DNA from: Hyphochytrium catenoides
Lineage: Eukaryota; Sar; Hyphochytriomycetes; Hyphochytriales; Hyphochytriaceae
NCBI GenBank assembly: GCA_900088475.1
Contig: FLMG01004237.1
Span: 5,976 to 38,577, forward strand
Length of the DNA stretch: 32,602 nucleotides
Reading direction: 5' to 3'
In this document: positions 1-11,484 of the stretch, in pieces
How positions within the stretch are numbered: the stretch's first letter is position 1
Layout: each line of letters starts with the position of its first letter
Position numbers and translations under genes: made by a program
The notes under the pieces: model-generated
The model's database searches: none
Seen by the model: the letters and a program-made list of their open reading frames with translations, nothing else
What the model was told of the DNA's origin: nothing

Positions 1-2376
1 GGGGGGGGGAGAATGTAGTGACTCTATAGACGCGCTAGTTATCTACAGCTGCACTGCTTGTAGCAAAATAGGCTGCTTAAAGAGTCGCGAAACCTTAATT
101 GATGGCTGGGGAGCTAAGGGTTAGTAACAAGTGGAGGGGGATCACGCGTAGGGAGCAAATAGAGGAAGAAGAAGATAGGAAGAAGAAGATAGCTAGATAT
201 ACATTCACTGCGAAAAGCAAGTAACAGAAGTGGCGGCAGAAGAGGGGCATCGGCGCAAATCCTATCACGGTAGACGTCAACTCCTCTACTACCTACCGCA
301 CGCGGCGTAAACCAGGTTAAGCTACCCTACTGTCTGGAGGAAAGAGCCAAAGAAGAAGAAGACTCAAAGATTTTGACATAAAGAAAGAGACGATTCACTT
401 TTGGCTCACCAGATGGTGTGGCCAGAGCACAAGAATGTTGTATAAGCTTCTGGCTGATGTGGCGCTTGACAATACTGGTCTGGGAAGCTTTCTTTGCCGC
501 CTGGCTGGGTCAAGCGGAGCTATGCCCTTGACCCCAAAGTGTAAGTGGTAGTAGTGCGGGGCTGTTGTATCAAGCAAGAAGATGGTTGAGAGCCTTCAGC
601 CGAATTGCTTCGTATCTTCCTTGTCGCCTTGTCCTCCGTCTATGCAGGTGATAGGCTAGGTAGTAGGCTTTCATCTGAATGGCAACGGCCCATGAATTTG
701 ATGGTTATGTCTCTTGCTTGGCCGCTCATGAACGCGGAGGCGTCTCGTATCCTCAAGGAATCTCTTTAGTTCTGTCCGAGCGAGGGGAAGTCGGCGGGCA
801 GAAGGCGGCTGTTCTTCTCATTAGTAGCTTTCAACAACGACGTCCGCTGTCCCGGTGATATCGTTTCGGCTCCCTCGCTAGCTCTCCGTCGCGTGATTGC
901 CTCGTGCTGAATGCACCGCTGTGAGCGAAATTTCTGCTAAGCACTGATTGAGCGACTCTGAAGGGTGTACCCTGTCCTTGGTAAGCGTCGATGGGACCCT
1001 TCTTTGCTGATCGCTTTTGCTGCCCAAGATCTTAAATAAAGACTGCCTCCCCTTCGTTAGCGCTAGCGCCGCATTGTCTGCTGGAGCTATCTCTAATTGC
1101 AAACCGTTGATTCCAAGGACACATAGCTGTGTCTCTTTCTGCCCGAGGAAGCAATACTAATTTTTTGGCCTCCGTAGTATAAAGAAGAAGTATGTAATAT
1201 AGGATTCGTACAGTCAGAGGCTGCCAATAGCAGCTAAATCCTTGGCAAACCGTGTTGTCTTAACAGTGCAAGCCGGGAGCTACTAAACACCAGGCGACCC
1301 ATGAAGTCTGAATGCCTTGGATTGAACTGGTGGTTCTTGCCATTGCCGGGTCTTACAACCCTTCGCCCAGCCATAGAGAAAGAAAGACAATGCCTCCTCC
1401 AGAGGGTGGAGGTCAACACCTGCGACCAAAGAAGAAGCGCACGGATGTGAGAGCACAGAGGTCTAAGACGAGGAAAGTCATAGCTTGATTGCCGCGTCGG
1501 CTGCTCATCGACGTAGCCAGCGCTGGGTCTTCTCCACTATGGCGGACATACTGCTAGTGAAGAAACGCACGTGCAGGGGCCGTTCAAGGAACGCGGCCAA
1601 AGAAGTTTACACGTCAACAGAAGAGCATAAGCGGCTTGATAGTTCTAGACAAGGTCAAGAGCACGGCGACCCGCCCATATAGGAAACCTTCAAATACTCC
1701 TTGACGGTAGACATTCGAATCGCCTAGTCGTTCATTGACGGCACCCAAGACGATTACTAAATCGGGGCTAGCCATCTCGATAAAGGCAGCAAGCTTACTC
1801 TGTTCAGGCCGCGACATGATCAATAAGATTTTCCGACCTCCTCCAGATCGGGGGAGGTTGCAGTGGGTACAAGAGCGCCTGGCTCTCCGTTCCCGTACGA
1901 TGACATGGGATTGCTGGAGCAGTCAGAGGAGCGCCATGGCTTCCTTCAGCTTGTTGGTGTCAAGAATGTACATCATAAGTTCTGTTCCCGTCACTGGAAG
2001 TGCGCTCATCTCCGTCTTCTTTCTGTTCCCTCCTCCCCTACTTCTCGGGTCGTCTTCGTTCTCTTTCTCTCCGGCATGCTGGGGCTTTCCTTGCCGCTTC
2101 TCCCTGTAGGGCGCGGCGCTGCTGCATAAGGCTCAGTCGCCTGTTTTATTTCGGGTTATGCTTCGGCGCTTCCTTGGCCTTTCTTTTCTACAGTCACCTC
2201 CTGCTGTATGTGAGAGCTGCCGAAGACACGAAAACGTTGTCTACGGAGACCATGCGATGGTCTGTCGCACGGGTGGCGGCGCCTCCTCCCGCCGTAATAA
2301 CCGTGTTCTTTTCTCCCTTTTGTGTTCTGCAGTGTCGGACGCTTGATACCGCTGCTCCCGTCGTGAGCCGCTCCAC
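1..2376. other. Intergenic region, no recognised gene
   Basis: I see no coding region with a recognisable family here. The short open frames (about 60 to 120 codons) lack conserved motifs and overlap one another on both strands. The region has GAA/TTC-rich patches, for example around 160-200 and 350-365. A poly-G run opens the window and may be an assembly edge. A minus-strand frame at 1614-1823 has a protein-like composition but matches no family I know. Confidence 0.5.
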
Positions 2377-3615
2377 TTGTTCTCTCACTTCCCCTTCTCC
2401 CGCCCTGGTGACCTGGCGGTCCCTGGATTTTATAGTAATCGGTTCCTAGTCACAGCCTTTGATATCTCTGTCACCCATTCGCTGCAAAGAAATACCCTTC
2501 GTTATGCAGCGGAACAGTCCGGATATCAGATGGCTGCGGTTGAGGACCGTAAACGCCACACGTACCTGGCCGCTTGCCATGCCCACCAGATCGACTTCCT
2601 CCCTCTAGTTTGGGAGTCCTTCGGTGGGGGTTATTCTGCCTCCGTTGCGGCGTTTGTTAATTCTATTTGTGCTGCCTAGGCTGATTGACTGTTGTTCTGG
2701 AACGCGATGTACACTTCTTTCGTCATCGCTTAATCAGGCAAATGTCTTTGGCTTTACATGAAGAGGCCTCTCGTATGGTTGTTTAACAGATTACCGCCTT
2801 CAGCGCCCTTTCTTGTCGCCTTTCACCCTTCTTCTTCTCTGCTCTCTTCTTCTCCTCTCCTTTCTGCTTCTTCTTCACCCGCTTCTACCGCTGCTCCAGC
2901 CCCAGCTCCAGCTCCTGACGACACCCTTGCGGTTGGAGGTCGTGAGGAGGATCTAACTTTTACCTCTCTCACATCATTGGAGAGGAGGATGAGCTCCTTG
3001 CCTCCTCCTCGCGATCGGTGGCCCCACAGCCGCTTCCTCCCCCCGTCAATGCCCGGCCCTAGAGGGCCGGGTGAAGTCCTTCCTCCTCCGCTCTTCTTTT
3101 CTTTATGGTCTACATTTCTTGCTTGTTTCTCTTTTAGTCTTCGTGGTACATATTTGCATCTCTTCGTGTTCTTCAAACAGTAGTCCACTAGTGAACACTC
3201 TTTAGTATTTTTGGACTAATAAAGGCCACATCAAGGAAAGAAACTGTTTATAAAAAAGTCTCTTGGTGGTGGTGCTATGCCGCATGTCCTGGACTCTGTG
3301 CAACAGCTAGTCAAGCTTCAATGTGATCGTGCCGCCGCTCTTGAGGCTTCCCGTCCTCTTGGTCATTGGTCTCGGTTGGCAAAAGTTCTGAGTCGCCATA
3401 CCAGAATCTCTTTCGCCATCCATGAAGAGAATCCGATTCAGATTCTGAAGCGTATTTCTGTTCAGCAGGTGGAGCCCGCACTCGCTTGTATGATTGAGCG
3501 CGATAATGATGATGGTCTCGGCGCCACGCCCCTTTCTTCTTCTCCTCCTCCGCCTCCATCATTATGGCGGAAGAGTTCAAGTGTGATTCTTCTTCTTTTT
3601 TTTCCGTCATATTGA
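2377..3615 (+). mobile_element. Decayed non-LTR-retrotransposon-like 3' coding tail
   Basis: Two open frames on the plus strand, at 2377-2679 and 3277-3615, look like pieces of one broken element. The first reads VTAFDISVTHSLQ, then a basic stretch with K and Y, then IDFLPLVWESFGGGY. This D...E..K..Y...F.P...E..GG arrangement resembles the restriction-endonuclease-like segment that follows reverse transcriptase in some retroelements. The second contains SRHTRISFAIHEENP, similar to the sequence that usually follows that segment. Between them lies a low-complexity Ser/Pro-rich insert (about 2820-3180), with stops breaking continuity. I could not find a reverse transcriptase upstream, so this is probably a 5'-truncated, dead copy. 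The assignment rests on pattern memory of the family and is moderate at best; a decayed host gene is the alternative. Confidence 0.45.
3052..3071. repeat. Perfect GC-rich hairpin
   Basis: The sequence is a 9-bp perfect inverted repeat, CCCGGCCCT and AGGGCCGGG, separated by two bases (AG). It sits in the low-complexity part of the decayed retroelement region. It could be an RNA structure of the old element or chance; no function is assigned. Confidence 0.5.
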
Positions 3616-5713
3616 TAGCGAGGGTGGCGGAGGAGAACGCGTTGTAAATTCCAGGGCTTTGTAGCTCTCGTCTCCTCTTCTTTTCTCTTCTTCTTCTCCT
3701 TCTTCTTCTCTTCCTTCTTCTTCTCCTTCTTCTTCTCTTCTTTTCTTCTACTTCTTCATTTACTCCTCTTTAGTCATTAGTTATATATACAATCATCTAC
3801 AAAAAACAAAAGACGGCGGGCGAGCAATAATACTTCACATTGTTCTTTGTGTGGCATTGATAGCCGCTCTTGCTCTCCTGAAGGTAGATCATCGCTGGAT
3901 GAGATCTGCTGGCTGCTGAGCCTGTCCTTACGACACTCGTTTTCCATCATCATCACTCTCACCCATGATCTCAAGCCTGCGTATCTATGATGATGGTGTC
4001 TGCAGCCCTACTTTGCTATGGAGCCTGAGTTATTTGACAGAATTTCCTCCTGTTGCATGCCGATAACCAGTGCTAAATAAAAGGATCTTCTTGCTTCTTG
4101 AGCTCTACTACCAAGAGCAGCAGCACTCGCTCGTTCATCTTATTCATTCTTTGAGAGGCAGTTTTCTCGCCAAACGTCGTTTCTATCTCATCTTCTTCTT
4201 CTTGTCCTCTTTTCCTCTAGAAGAAGTTCTTTCGTATGTTTATTCTCCCCATAATACCTTGCTCTCCAGATTGGTCGCGCCTTGCTAAACGGAGGTTCTC
4301 AGTCAAGAAGTTGTTTCATCTAGGAGTAACAAGAACGTCTTTTGATAAGTAGCAGAGTCTGCCCGTTGATGAAGCTTCCTGCTGCTTTCTCAGCAATTGT
4401 CAACGACGGAGGAGAATGGTAGAAATAAGGTTCTCACAGGCCTCACAGTAGGAGCCAGCATTTTTAGCTACTAGTACCTCTTCTTCCACTCTACTAGCTC
4501 TCTGTCTTACATCATCATCATGTCGCACTGCAACTGCATTCCCTTTGTTTGTCATGGTCGTCTCTCGTTTTTTTACGCCTCCGAGTCACATAATAAGGAG
4601 GTTCATTGCCGTAAACAAAGAAGCTCGCTGCTGTGGATGCATCATGCTGCCTTCTTCAAAATGTGGACTGGCAATTAATGTCTCTCTCTCTTAGTAGTAG
4701 ATCAAGCTACTAGATTAGAGCAGTAGGTATAGGTAGTTCTCAATAGCTTTGTTTCTTGTTGCCAAATGCCTGGTGGTGGGAACTGCGCGAGCTTGGTGGA
4801 GAGGTGGAGGTTACATGTTTACTTGCAGGTACTGAAAATGTTTCCATCATCACCACCATGAAACGTCACCACCGTTGCTTGGTATCGACGCTGAATGTGA
4901 TGGCCAGGCTATTATACATATATACAGTACCAACAGCTAGCTATAGTAGGAAGTCGTTCCTAGTAGTGGTGATGGCTTTGATGAATGTTCCTTGACGCCG
5001 TTTTTAGCTTCCTGGTTATTAGAAACATTCCTAGTAGCCTCATCACGTAAATAACTCCAGCATCATCGCTACCCGCTTTCACAGTATTAGTGCCCTATCA
5101 CAAGAGTCGGCCCGTGCTCAGTAAGAAGCAAACAGAATATAATGTGGAAGTGAGTGCGTCGACTGCGACGCAACAAGGTTGGTTGTTTCTGCGGCACTTC
5201 TTACTATAATATTTTGATATCTCTGTCATTGAAAACGGGGCGGGGAGGCGGCGGCGGCTCTGCAGCAGGTAGTAGGACGCCATTTGCTGCGGCAGGCGGC
5301 ACTGTGAAGGTCTAGCATCGACTGAAGTATAAATAAAAATTGGTGACAGGTGACATCCACTGACGCCGCCGTATGCTGTCCTGCGCGCAGAGGTGCGTGT
5401 TATGCGGAAGCCAGGGCGTAGCCGACCTCAGCAGCTTTCAAGAAAGTAACTTCAGCCACTCACTAGCTACTCAATCACTTAAGAAAGACCTAGTTGCCGC
5501 CATCACCCGCTTATAATCGTTTCCAGCAAGGTCATAAGCGCGTCTTTCTTCTCCTCTAGTACACCTCCATCATATCCATAAAAAGATAGAAACTATCGCT
5601 TTAAGCACTCACATGAAAGGCAGCCGACTAGCAAGGACTGTAAAGGAAAGCCAGTTAAGCATTAGGCGAGACATATATTTTTGTGTATATAAGAGGTGAG
5701 TAACTCATTGGCT
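3616..5713. other. Intergenic region with TTC/CT-rich tract
   Basis: No gene is recognised in these 2.1 kb. From about 3660 to 3760 the plus strand is almost pure pyrimidine, made of TTCTTCTCC-type units. The rest is ordinary AT-balanced DNA with short ATCATC runs. It lies downstream of the minus-strand phosphate transporter, so its right end should contain that gene's 3' untranslated region. Confidence 0.5.
3660..3765. repeat. TTC/TCTTCTCC pyrimidine tract
   Basis: About 100 bases consist almost only of T and C, with imperfect units such as TTCTTCTCC. It lies just after the decayed retroelement remnant and could be part of the element's 3' end or an independent microsatellite. Confidence 0.7.
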
Positions 5714-7519
5714 TCAACAGTAGGATACTCCATGACTTGGATCGTACTCCTCCCCTCTCTTTGCGGCTTCTTTTCTTAGCCGTTGCTCCTCTTTCGCATC
5801 TAAGAACATGTACCACCTCTGTTTCCCTCCCTTCTTATAGTACCAATAGACAAACCCAGCAATACCCAGACAGACGACAGCAGTTAGCAGGCTACCCACA
5901 ACCACCAAGCCGGTAGAGCCCTGGAATAACGCCACCAGACCGAGGAGCACCACAGGGATAATTAGGAATATGAGGATAATGAAGAGGACTGCCACCATGG
6001 ACCATTTCGCACTGAAGAAGGCCAAGGTTCGTGCCATAGACAGGATGGGCCGCCGCGTAATAGGGATTGGATAGAAGAGAAAGATGCCAAAGAGGTTGAA
6101 GAAGAAATGAACTAACGCCACAGCTACGGCGTCTGCTTTTCCGGTCACGAGAGACGCCAGTAGCGCTGTTCCTGTTGTGCCGAGATTGGCTCCAATAACA
6201 ATCGGATAGACTTGCTCTAGAGTGATCAATCCAAGACCAGCCATGGGAGTAAGCGTCGATGTGACTATAGTAGAAGAGTGTACGGCGAAAGTCACTGCTG
6301 TGCCCACTAGAATGTTGATGTAGTCATTGTAGTTCAGTATTTTCTTCACAATCCTCTGGGTTGGCCCCTTCAGCAACTTCGTCAACATTTTCACCAACCC
6401 GACCAGGGACGCAATCAACAGAATAACGCCAATCACCAGACCGATTGCACCAGCGGCATCATCGCTTAAACCGGCGTTCTTGAGTGCCCCAGCCTTCAGA
6501 AAAACTGCATCCTCACAAGCCACTTTACCCGTTGCCACGTTCTCTATCATCTTTTTGTCAACAACGAGAAGTTTATCGGTTAGAGGCTTGACCACGTAGT
6601 CTACAGGGCTGGGAAAAGCGCCGCCGCTTGCTTTGGCACCACTATCTGCGATCGCACTTGAAAGCTTCTGGAGAGGATGGAAGATGACCTCGAGGGGAAA
6701 CATAACAATGACAGACCAGATATTGTACATGTCGTGAACGGTGGCGGCTGCCATTGCTCGTTGGAACTTGGCACGATCCCCAACTTGCCCAAAGGCGACC
6801 ATGATGCAGGTTACACAGGTCCCAATATTAGCTCCCATAATGATAGGGACAGCCTGTTCTACCGTTAGACCCCCGGCTCCAACCAAGGCGACTGTGATCG
6901 ACGTAACTGTGCCAGAACTGTGAAGAAGTGCAGTGGCCACAGTTCCTACCATCAGACCAGCAACTGGATTATTAGCAAAGTGGAAGGCTCCCTTTGCCTC
7001 GCAGCCCAAGATAAGCGTGAAGGAGTCGCCAATCCATTTCACCGCCACCATAAAGAAGTACAAGGAACCTACGGCTAAGACAAAGTACCCGAACCCCCAG
7101 AGGATTCTCTGCCAAAGTGGCCGCTTTGAGGTGAACATATCGTCATCGTCCTGCTTCTCCACTGGAAGGCCAAATTCGTCCAGCTCTTCTGCAGGATGCT
7201 GCTGAAGGAGGATCTTGTTGTCCTCCTTGCTTATGTTGCTGCTCCCACCTGGCGTAAGCGTCTGTCGGTAGGGCTGATAAGTGTCGGCTGAGTCAATTAC
7301 ATGGCCAGATATGGGCGTCAGCTGGGGTGCTGTTCCCTCCTTCCCTGCTTTGATAGTCATGCTTAGTAGGTGACAGACTCCTCCGGTAGTGCTGAGTGGC
7401 CCACGATATAGGACGTTGTAGCAGCAGCGTAGGCGGCGATAGATGGACACACCAACAAGCAGCTTGTGATAATGACGGCAAAAGGAAGCCGCGTGTTTGG
7501 TTTGCACTGGATGAAGCAA
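5714..7519 (-). CDS. SLC34-type Na+/phosphate cotransporter
   Basis: Predicted Na+-coupled inorganic phosphate transporter of the NaPi-II (SLC34) family, probably at the plasma membrane. The intronless frame encodes 601 residues from the first ATG. The ATG at 7360-7358 (residue 54, MTIKAGKEGT) is a likelier start because the upstream stretch is Cys/His-rich and unlike the family, giving about 548 residues. A hydrophilic N-terminus with a DDDD cluster precedes about eight hydrophobic segments. The family's inverted internal repeat is clear: the first half has HSSGTVTS then GANIGTCVTCI, and the second has HSSTIVTS, TLTPMAG and GANLGTTGTALL. The family signature is normally QSSS; both copies here have His for Gln. 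The C-terminus is short and basic, ending in Cys. Family assignment is firm; substrate and ion coupling are inferred from the family. Confidence 0.9.
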   Translation of the reverse strand: MLHPVQTKHAASFCRHYHKLLVGVSIYRRLRCCYNVLYRGPLSTTGGVCHLLSMTIKAGKEGTAPQLTPISGHVIDSADTYQPYRQTLTPGGSSNISKEDNKILLQQHPAEELDEFGLPVEKQDDDDMFTSKRPLWQRILWGFGYFVLAVGSLYFFMVAVKWIGDSFTLILGCEAKGAFHFANNPVAGLMVGTVATALLHSSGTVTSITVALVGAGGLTVEQAVPIIMGANIGTCVTCIMVAFGQVGDRAKFQRAMAAATVHDMYNIWSVIVMFPLEVIFHPLQKLSSAIADSGAKASGGAFPSPVDYVVKPLTDKLLVVDKKMIENVATGKVACEDAVFLKAGALKNAGLSDDAAGAIGLVIGVILLIASLVGLVKMLTKLLKGPTQRIVKKILNYNDYINILVGTAVTFAVHSSTIVTSTLTPMAGLGLITLEQVYPIVIGANLGTTGTALLASLVTGKADAVAVALVHFFFNLFGIFLFYPIPITRRPILSMARTLAFFSAKWSMVAVLFIILIFLIIPVVLLGLVALFQGSTGLVVVGSLLTAVVCLGIAGFVYWYYKKGGKQRWYMFLDAKEEQRLRKEAAKRGEEYDPSHGVSYC

Positions 7520-7755
7520 AACAGGGAGTGGCGTAGTCTTGAAGCCAAAGTACCTCCTAAGCCCTCTTCCTCCTACACATTCAGAAGGGAGAAGAGACTC
7601 ATGCGACGGTTGCTCTGTTATTAGTAGCCATTCCTATGCCGTCATGTCCTTCTAACGCTGAATAAATCTCCTCCTGTCCTCGTGCTGGGATGTTGCCCAA
7701 GAGTAGTCCACTGTGTGGGAGCGTGTAGTAATAGGATTAGTTAGGAGGACCTTGC

Positions 7756-8055
7756 ATGCTAAGGCCTTATGTCTCTTTGGTTGACTGGTTCAAGAAAGGG
7801 AAACTGAGACCAATCTCGTGCTCTTCCAAGGTTGTTCTACAGCTACTGTATTCTACCCCTTCGATCATGGAGGAGATTCCTTCGAGAGAGGGATTGAATC
7901 TTGATGGCCGCGACCTGATTCTGGCTGTACCTATTTCTAGGCGGTCCTTGTCCAGCTCCGATCCTATCAGTAGGCAAGGCGTCACACTACCCCACCTAAC
8001 CCCTAAAGAGTGTGAAGTAACAACGGACTGGCTGACGACTATGCCCAAGTTTTGA
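7756..8055. other. Stretch open on both strands, origin unknown
   Basis: A 99-codon frame runs on the plus strand (7756-8055) and a 93-codon frame on the minus strand (7767-8048), almost fully overlapping. Neither matches a domain I can name. It lies upstream of the phosphate transporter and just left of the MITE. Because both strands stay open and the composition differs from the surrounding repeat-rich DNA, it may be an inserted fragment, possibly organellar or from a repeat. It is not called as a gene. Confidence 0.3.
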
Positions 8056-8173
8056 TTGGTGGATGAGGCTTTATAGAAACATATGAAAGCTGGGAAACTT
8101 TCAACCGGAGGATACCATGATTGCTAGTGCTGTGAGTGTAAAGGTAACTGAAACTTAGCCCTTCGCCCTTTAA

Positions 8174-8679
8174 AGAGCATCTCCACCAGGAGTCTCTAAA
8201 TGAATCTCTATTGCCGCGTTAGCGGATACTCGAGAAGCGATCTGATTGGTCAACGACTGGGAATCCCGTTAGGGGCTCTATAGCGATAGAGTTGCTCCAC
8301 CCGGCAATGGAGTCAAGTCCGTCTGTTTTATAGAAAATTCTATCTCTCACCCCAGAAAGCGATTTTGCTGCTGAAACACAGACAAACCTAGCACAATATA
8401 AACTCAGATCAAGCCAAACCCATTGCATCTGCTTCACATAGTTCTAGTGTTCAAAATCACACTAAAATGAAAACCCACAACTGCCTGCAATAGAGACTGA
8501 GAGCCGTTAACCGATAATGACGGTCTCTATTCAGGTACAAAATAGAGACTCACTAACCGGCAACGTGCTTGGTTATGAAAGCTATATAGCGATAGAGACG
8601 CCCGGTGGAGCAACGTTTTCACATGAAAGTCTATATAGCGATAGAGATAGCGATAGAGACCCCCGGTGGAGATGCTCTA
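8174..8679. mobile_element. MITE with 25-bp terminal inverted repeats
   Basis: A non-autonomous DNA transposon-like element of about 505 bp. The left end (8174-8198) starts AGAGCATCTCCACC and ends GTCTCTA. The right end (8654-8678) is its reverse complement with two mismatches over 25 bp. TAA occurs immediately outside both ends (8171-8173 and 8680-8682, allowing one extra A at 8679), which fits a 3-bp TWA-type target duplication as in PIF/Harbinger elements. Internal modules are also inverted: CTATAGCGATAGAG with TTGCTCCACC near 8277-8300 is mirrored by CTATATAGCGATAGAG with GGTGGAGCAA near 8582-8613. The CTATATAGCGATAGAGA unit is repeated again at 8631-8647, so the whole element can fold back. 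It contains no transposase. Confidence 0.8.
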
Positions 8680-11484
8680 TAAGGCCTTGGTAAAATGACT
8701 ATAACAATTTCGAGTAGACCACCAGTGGATAACTGAAGCGGAAAGCTTCCTTGCGCATTCACTTGAAACATTTCGCTGCGTCGCACCTCCTTTATTCCGC
8801 TACGGTAACAACATCATCAAAAGTGCGTTTTGGTCTACCGTTGTTCCTTGCTTTTGATGACAAGAGTGTCAGTAGATCTCAAGAGAAGAAGTCATCAGCA
8901 CGGTTCTTCTCAGGGTCTCAGGGTTAATCTCCAGGAGATCCTTGCCGTTGGTCCGTCTTTTTCTTTCCCTTTCCTCAAACAGAGGGGTCATCTTTGGTAA
9001 GGACATTGCTGCTATTGGGGCAGCAATGTGATGAAGCTGACGCTGGAGGAAGGTTGAGACCAAACAACAAAGCCCATGATAAAAAGTCTCAAGATTCTCT
9101 ATAGTGAAGAAATACTCCGACTGCCTATGATATACTCGTATCAGAATGGTGACAAGCAAACTTCAAAGATTCCTTTCCCTCACGAACGCATCTTGTTAGT
9201 CATCATACTATTTGTTGGGTGGCACCAACAACAAGCGTAGGTGACACCACTGAACGACAAGACAGTAGTTCTACTCTGAACGACAAGATGTTGCTCTGGC
9301 CCAAGCTCTGGCCTAGTTTAAGCCTTAGTTGTCAGAACTAAGTCTTCCACCAACTGGTTTTTTTATGATCTATGAATGTGAAAACTCAACTTTGAAGATT
9401 TATTAGTGGCTAGTGTTGAGAACAGCACAGAGAACCACTTTTGTGTATTCTTTTATAAAAAAGTTGGTCTTTTCTTCTGAAGTTATAAAGTATTTATAAT
9501 ACAACTCGGCTTCGTCTGCCTTTTCTTCTATGGAGAGCCCATTCGAAGTCCTTGAAGATTGCCTCGAGTTCTTTGTGGTCCAATGATTGAGCGACAGCCA
9601 TGAGTGAGCTCTGTCGTCTTTTCCTCCTCCTGATAAAGGGAGGAAAAGGCAGCCAAGATTATTGTACTTCCACAAAACAGAGAAGTCGGTGCTGCCCAAG
9701 CGCCCAAGCACCTCCTCGAGGGAGGGCGACTATTACTATCTGCTCTTATAGAGACTCGAAGAGAAGAGAATGGCCTCAAACTTGAGAGCAGCTTGGACAG
9801 CAAGAGGTCTTCATAAAGCAGGGAACATTAGTAGGTTGTCCTTTCTCTAGGAAAGTGACATGCGCATCAGTTAGGCTTTTGAGTTTCTAGTTTATGGCCA
9901 TAAATCAACGCTCACAACCTGGGGTGCTTTCTTGTCATCTCTTATCCTTAGCGTGTGGTCTGGGCTAATGCAGGCAGGGAGATGATGGTAATACCTCCCC
10001 ACATTGACAGCATTGTGGCCGAACAGTGTGTTTCCATGCAAACACAAGCTCTACCAGTATTTCTACCTCTCTGTGTTTCGTCACCGTTCAAGTTCATGAT
10101 GTACCACTAACTTAGGTGGACATCGAGTTGGTTCTTGCATGATTCTAAAATGTGTGTCTCCTCTATTCGTGGATGAACACTGCCGCGATCCTTATCCGTT
10201 TCCCGGTTTCCGACATTGAGAACTGGAAGAAATATTGATAGCTCCTCAGAATGAGGACTCTCTTCGTAGAACGGAGATAGTAGTAGGTCCCAGTGTGGCG
10301 GCGGTGCGACTGATGGATTGTTGAGGCTTCGCCAGCGCGTAATAGGAGAGGTTACAATAATTACGCTGAGTCGATCTCTGCGTTACCTTTTCTGCTACTT
10401 CCTTTTTTCATTGGACCACGACCGTCTCTGGCCTCTTGACTCTGGTGGTTTGAATTGCCCAAGTACTCCTCCTCCGCTTCTTGTGCTCCGTGGAGTGCAA
10501 ACCTCAATCAGTCAACATCGTGTGACTTATTTTATAGTACTTACATACATACTCAGATTAGCAAGAAGAGGAAATGATTGTCCTTTGTGGAGGACAGTAG
10601 TCCTCCGACAATATCACAGAAAGAGCTCTTACAAACACTTACCTGCAGTACTGTAGTAGTCTACCGTAAACGGTCAAAAGCTGCCGCTGGAGGACAACCA
10701 AAGCTCGTCCGTCGTAGTACCCGTCTCCCCCACCACCGTCAATTAAGGAACGACTTGTTAGCCGGCACTACTACCCGCCTTCAGTCCAAGAGAGGGCAAA
10801 GCTAGCCTAGCTATTTTATGGGGAGATGAACACTTCCACTGACTTAAAGTTCTCATCAACGAGTAAGGAAAGAAGAGTGAGCAGACGTCTTTGTTTGTTG
10901 AGGCCTAATAGGATGACGGCTAACATAGTACGGTTGGGTCCACGATAGCAGGAATAACGTCACAGGAGGAGTACAGCAGGATATCTCAGGTATGGTGAAG
11001 ATGCGGTATGGCAGAAGCACAGCGCTGCACCACCATTAGCCCCATATGTAGCAATATTCAGCTTCTGGCCAAGGGACATGATGGGAGCGCCTAGAAGAAT
11101 GAAAGTTTACCAGAGGAGCACGGAAGGGAGGAGCGAAAACAACTATTCTTCAAAAGAAGAGGGAAGGTGAGGGGAGAGGGACTGAATGGAGGGGCGAGAG
11201 CGGGCAATAGAAGACAAAGCCATACAGAGTGGCAAAACAGAGCCCTAAAAACAACACAGGAGCTCTCCGAGAGTCAACCAGAGAGCGAGAGAAGCACTAA
11301 AAACCCACCCTGAAGGTCACAGCAGCCTGAAGGCCCCAACCTCCGCATTAGATCTAGGTAGAACATCAGAAAGGAAAGGGCTGTAAGGAAGTCAGACAAG
11401 TAACAGGTTTTAGTGTTAGGGTAAGCCTAACGCCGTACAAGGTCGCCGTGCTCTACATACGCCCACGCCTGCTTTTGAGCCTGA
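8680..11484. other. Intergenic region, no recognised gene
   Basis: About 2.8 kb without a recognisable coding region or RNA gene. The longest open frames (around 9403-9803 minus and 10318-10656 plus) lack family motifs and overlap frames on the other strand. From about 11140 to 11310 the plus strand is purine-rich. This stretch is 3' of the minus-strand RquA gene, so its right end should hold that transcript's 3' end. Confidence 0.5.

Noticed and set aside
1-9. Poly-G run as a regulatory or quadruplex element
   Set aside because: It sits at the window edge and may be a sequencing or scaffold artefact.
1700-1730. Possible tRNA T-arm (ATTCGAATCG)
   Set aside because: No matching acceptor stem, D-arm or anticodon arm at the right spacing on either strand.
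1614-1823. 69-codon minus-strand frame with a protein-like start (MSRPEQSKLAAFIEMASPDL)
   Set aside because: Composition is plausible, but I recognise no family and see no supporting splice sites or neighbours.
2823-3188. 121-codon minus-strand frame rich in Glu, Gly and Arg
   Set aside because: Low-complexity shadow of the Ser/Pro-rich repeat region, open on both strands, with no domain.
9403-9803. Two overlapping minus-strand frames of 102 and 91 codons
   Set aside because: No motifs, different frames over the same DNA, and a third frame open on the plus strand: typical chance frames.
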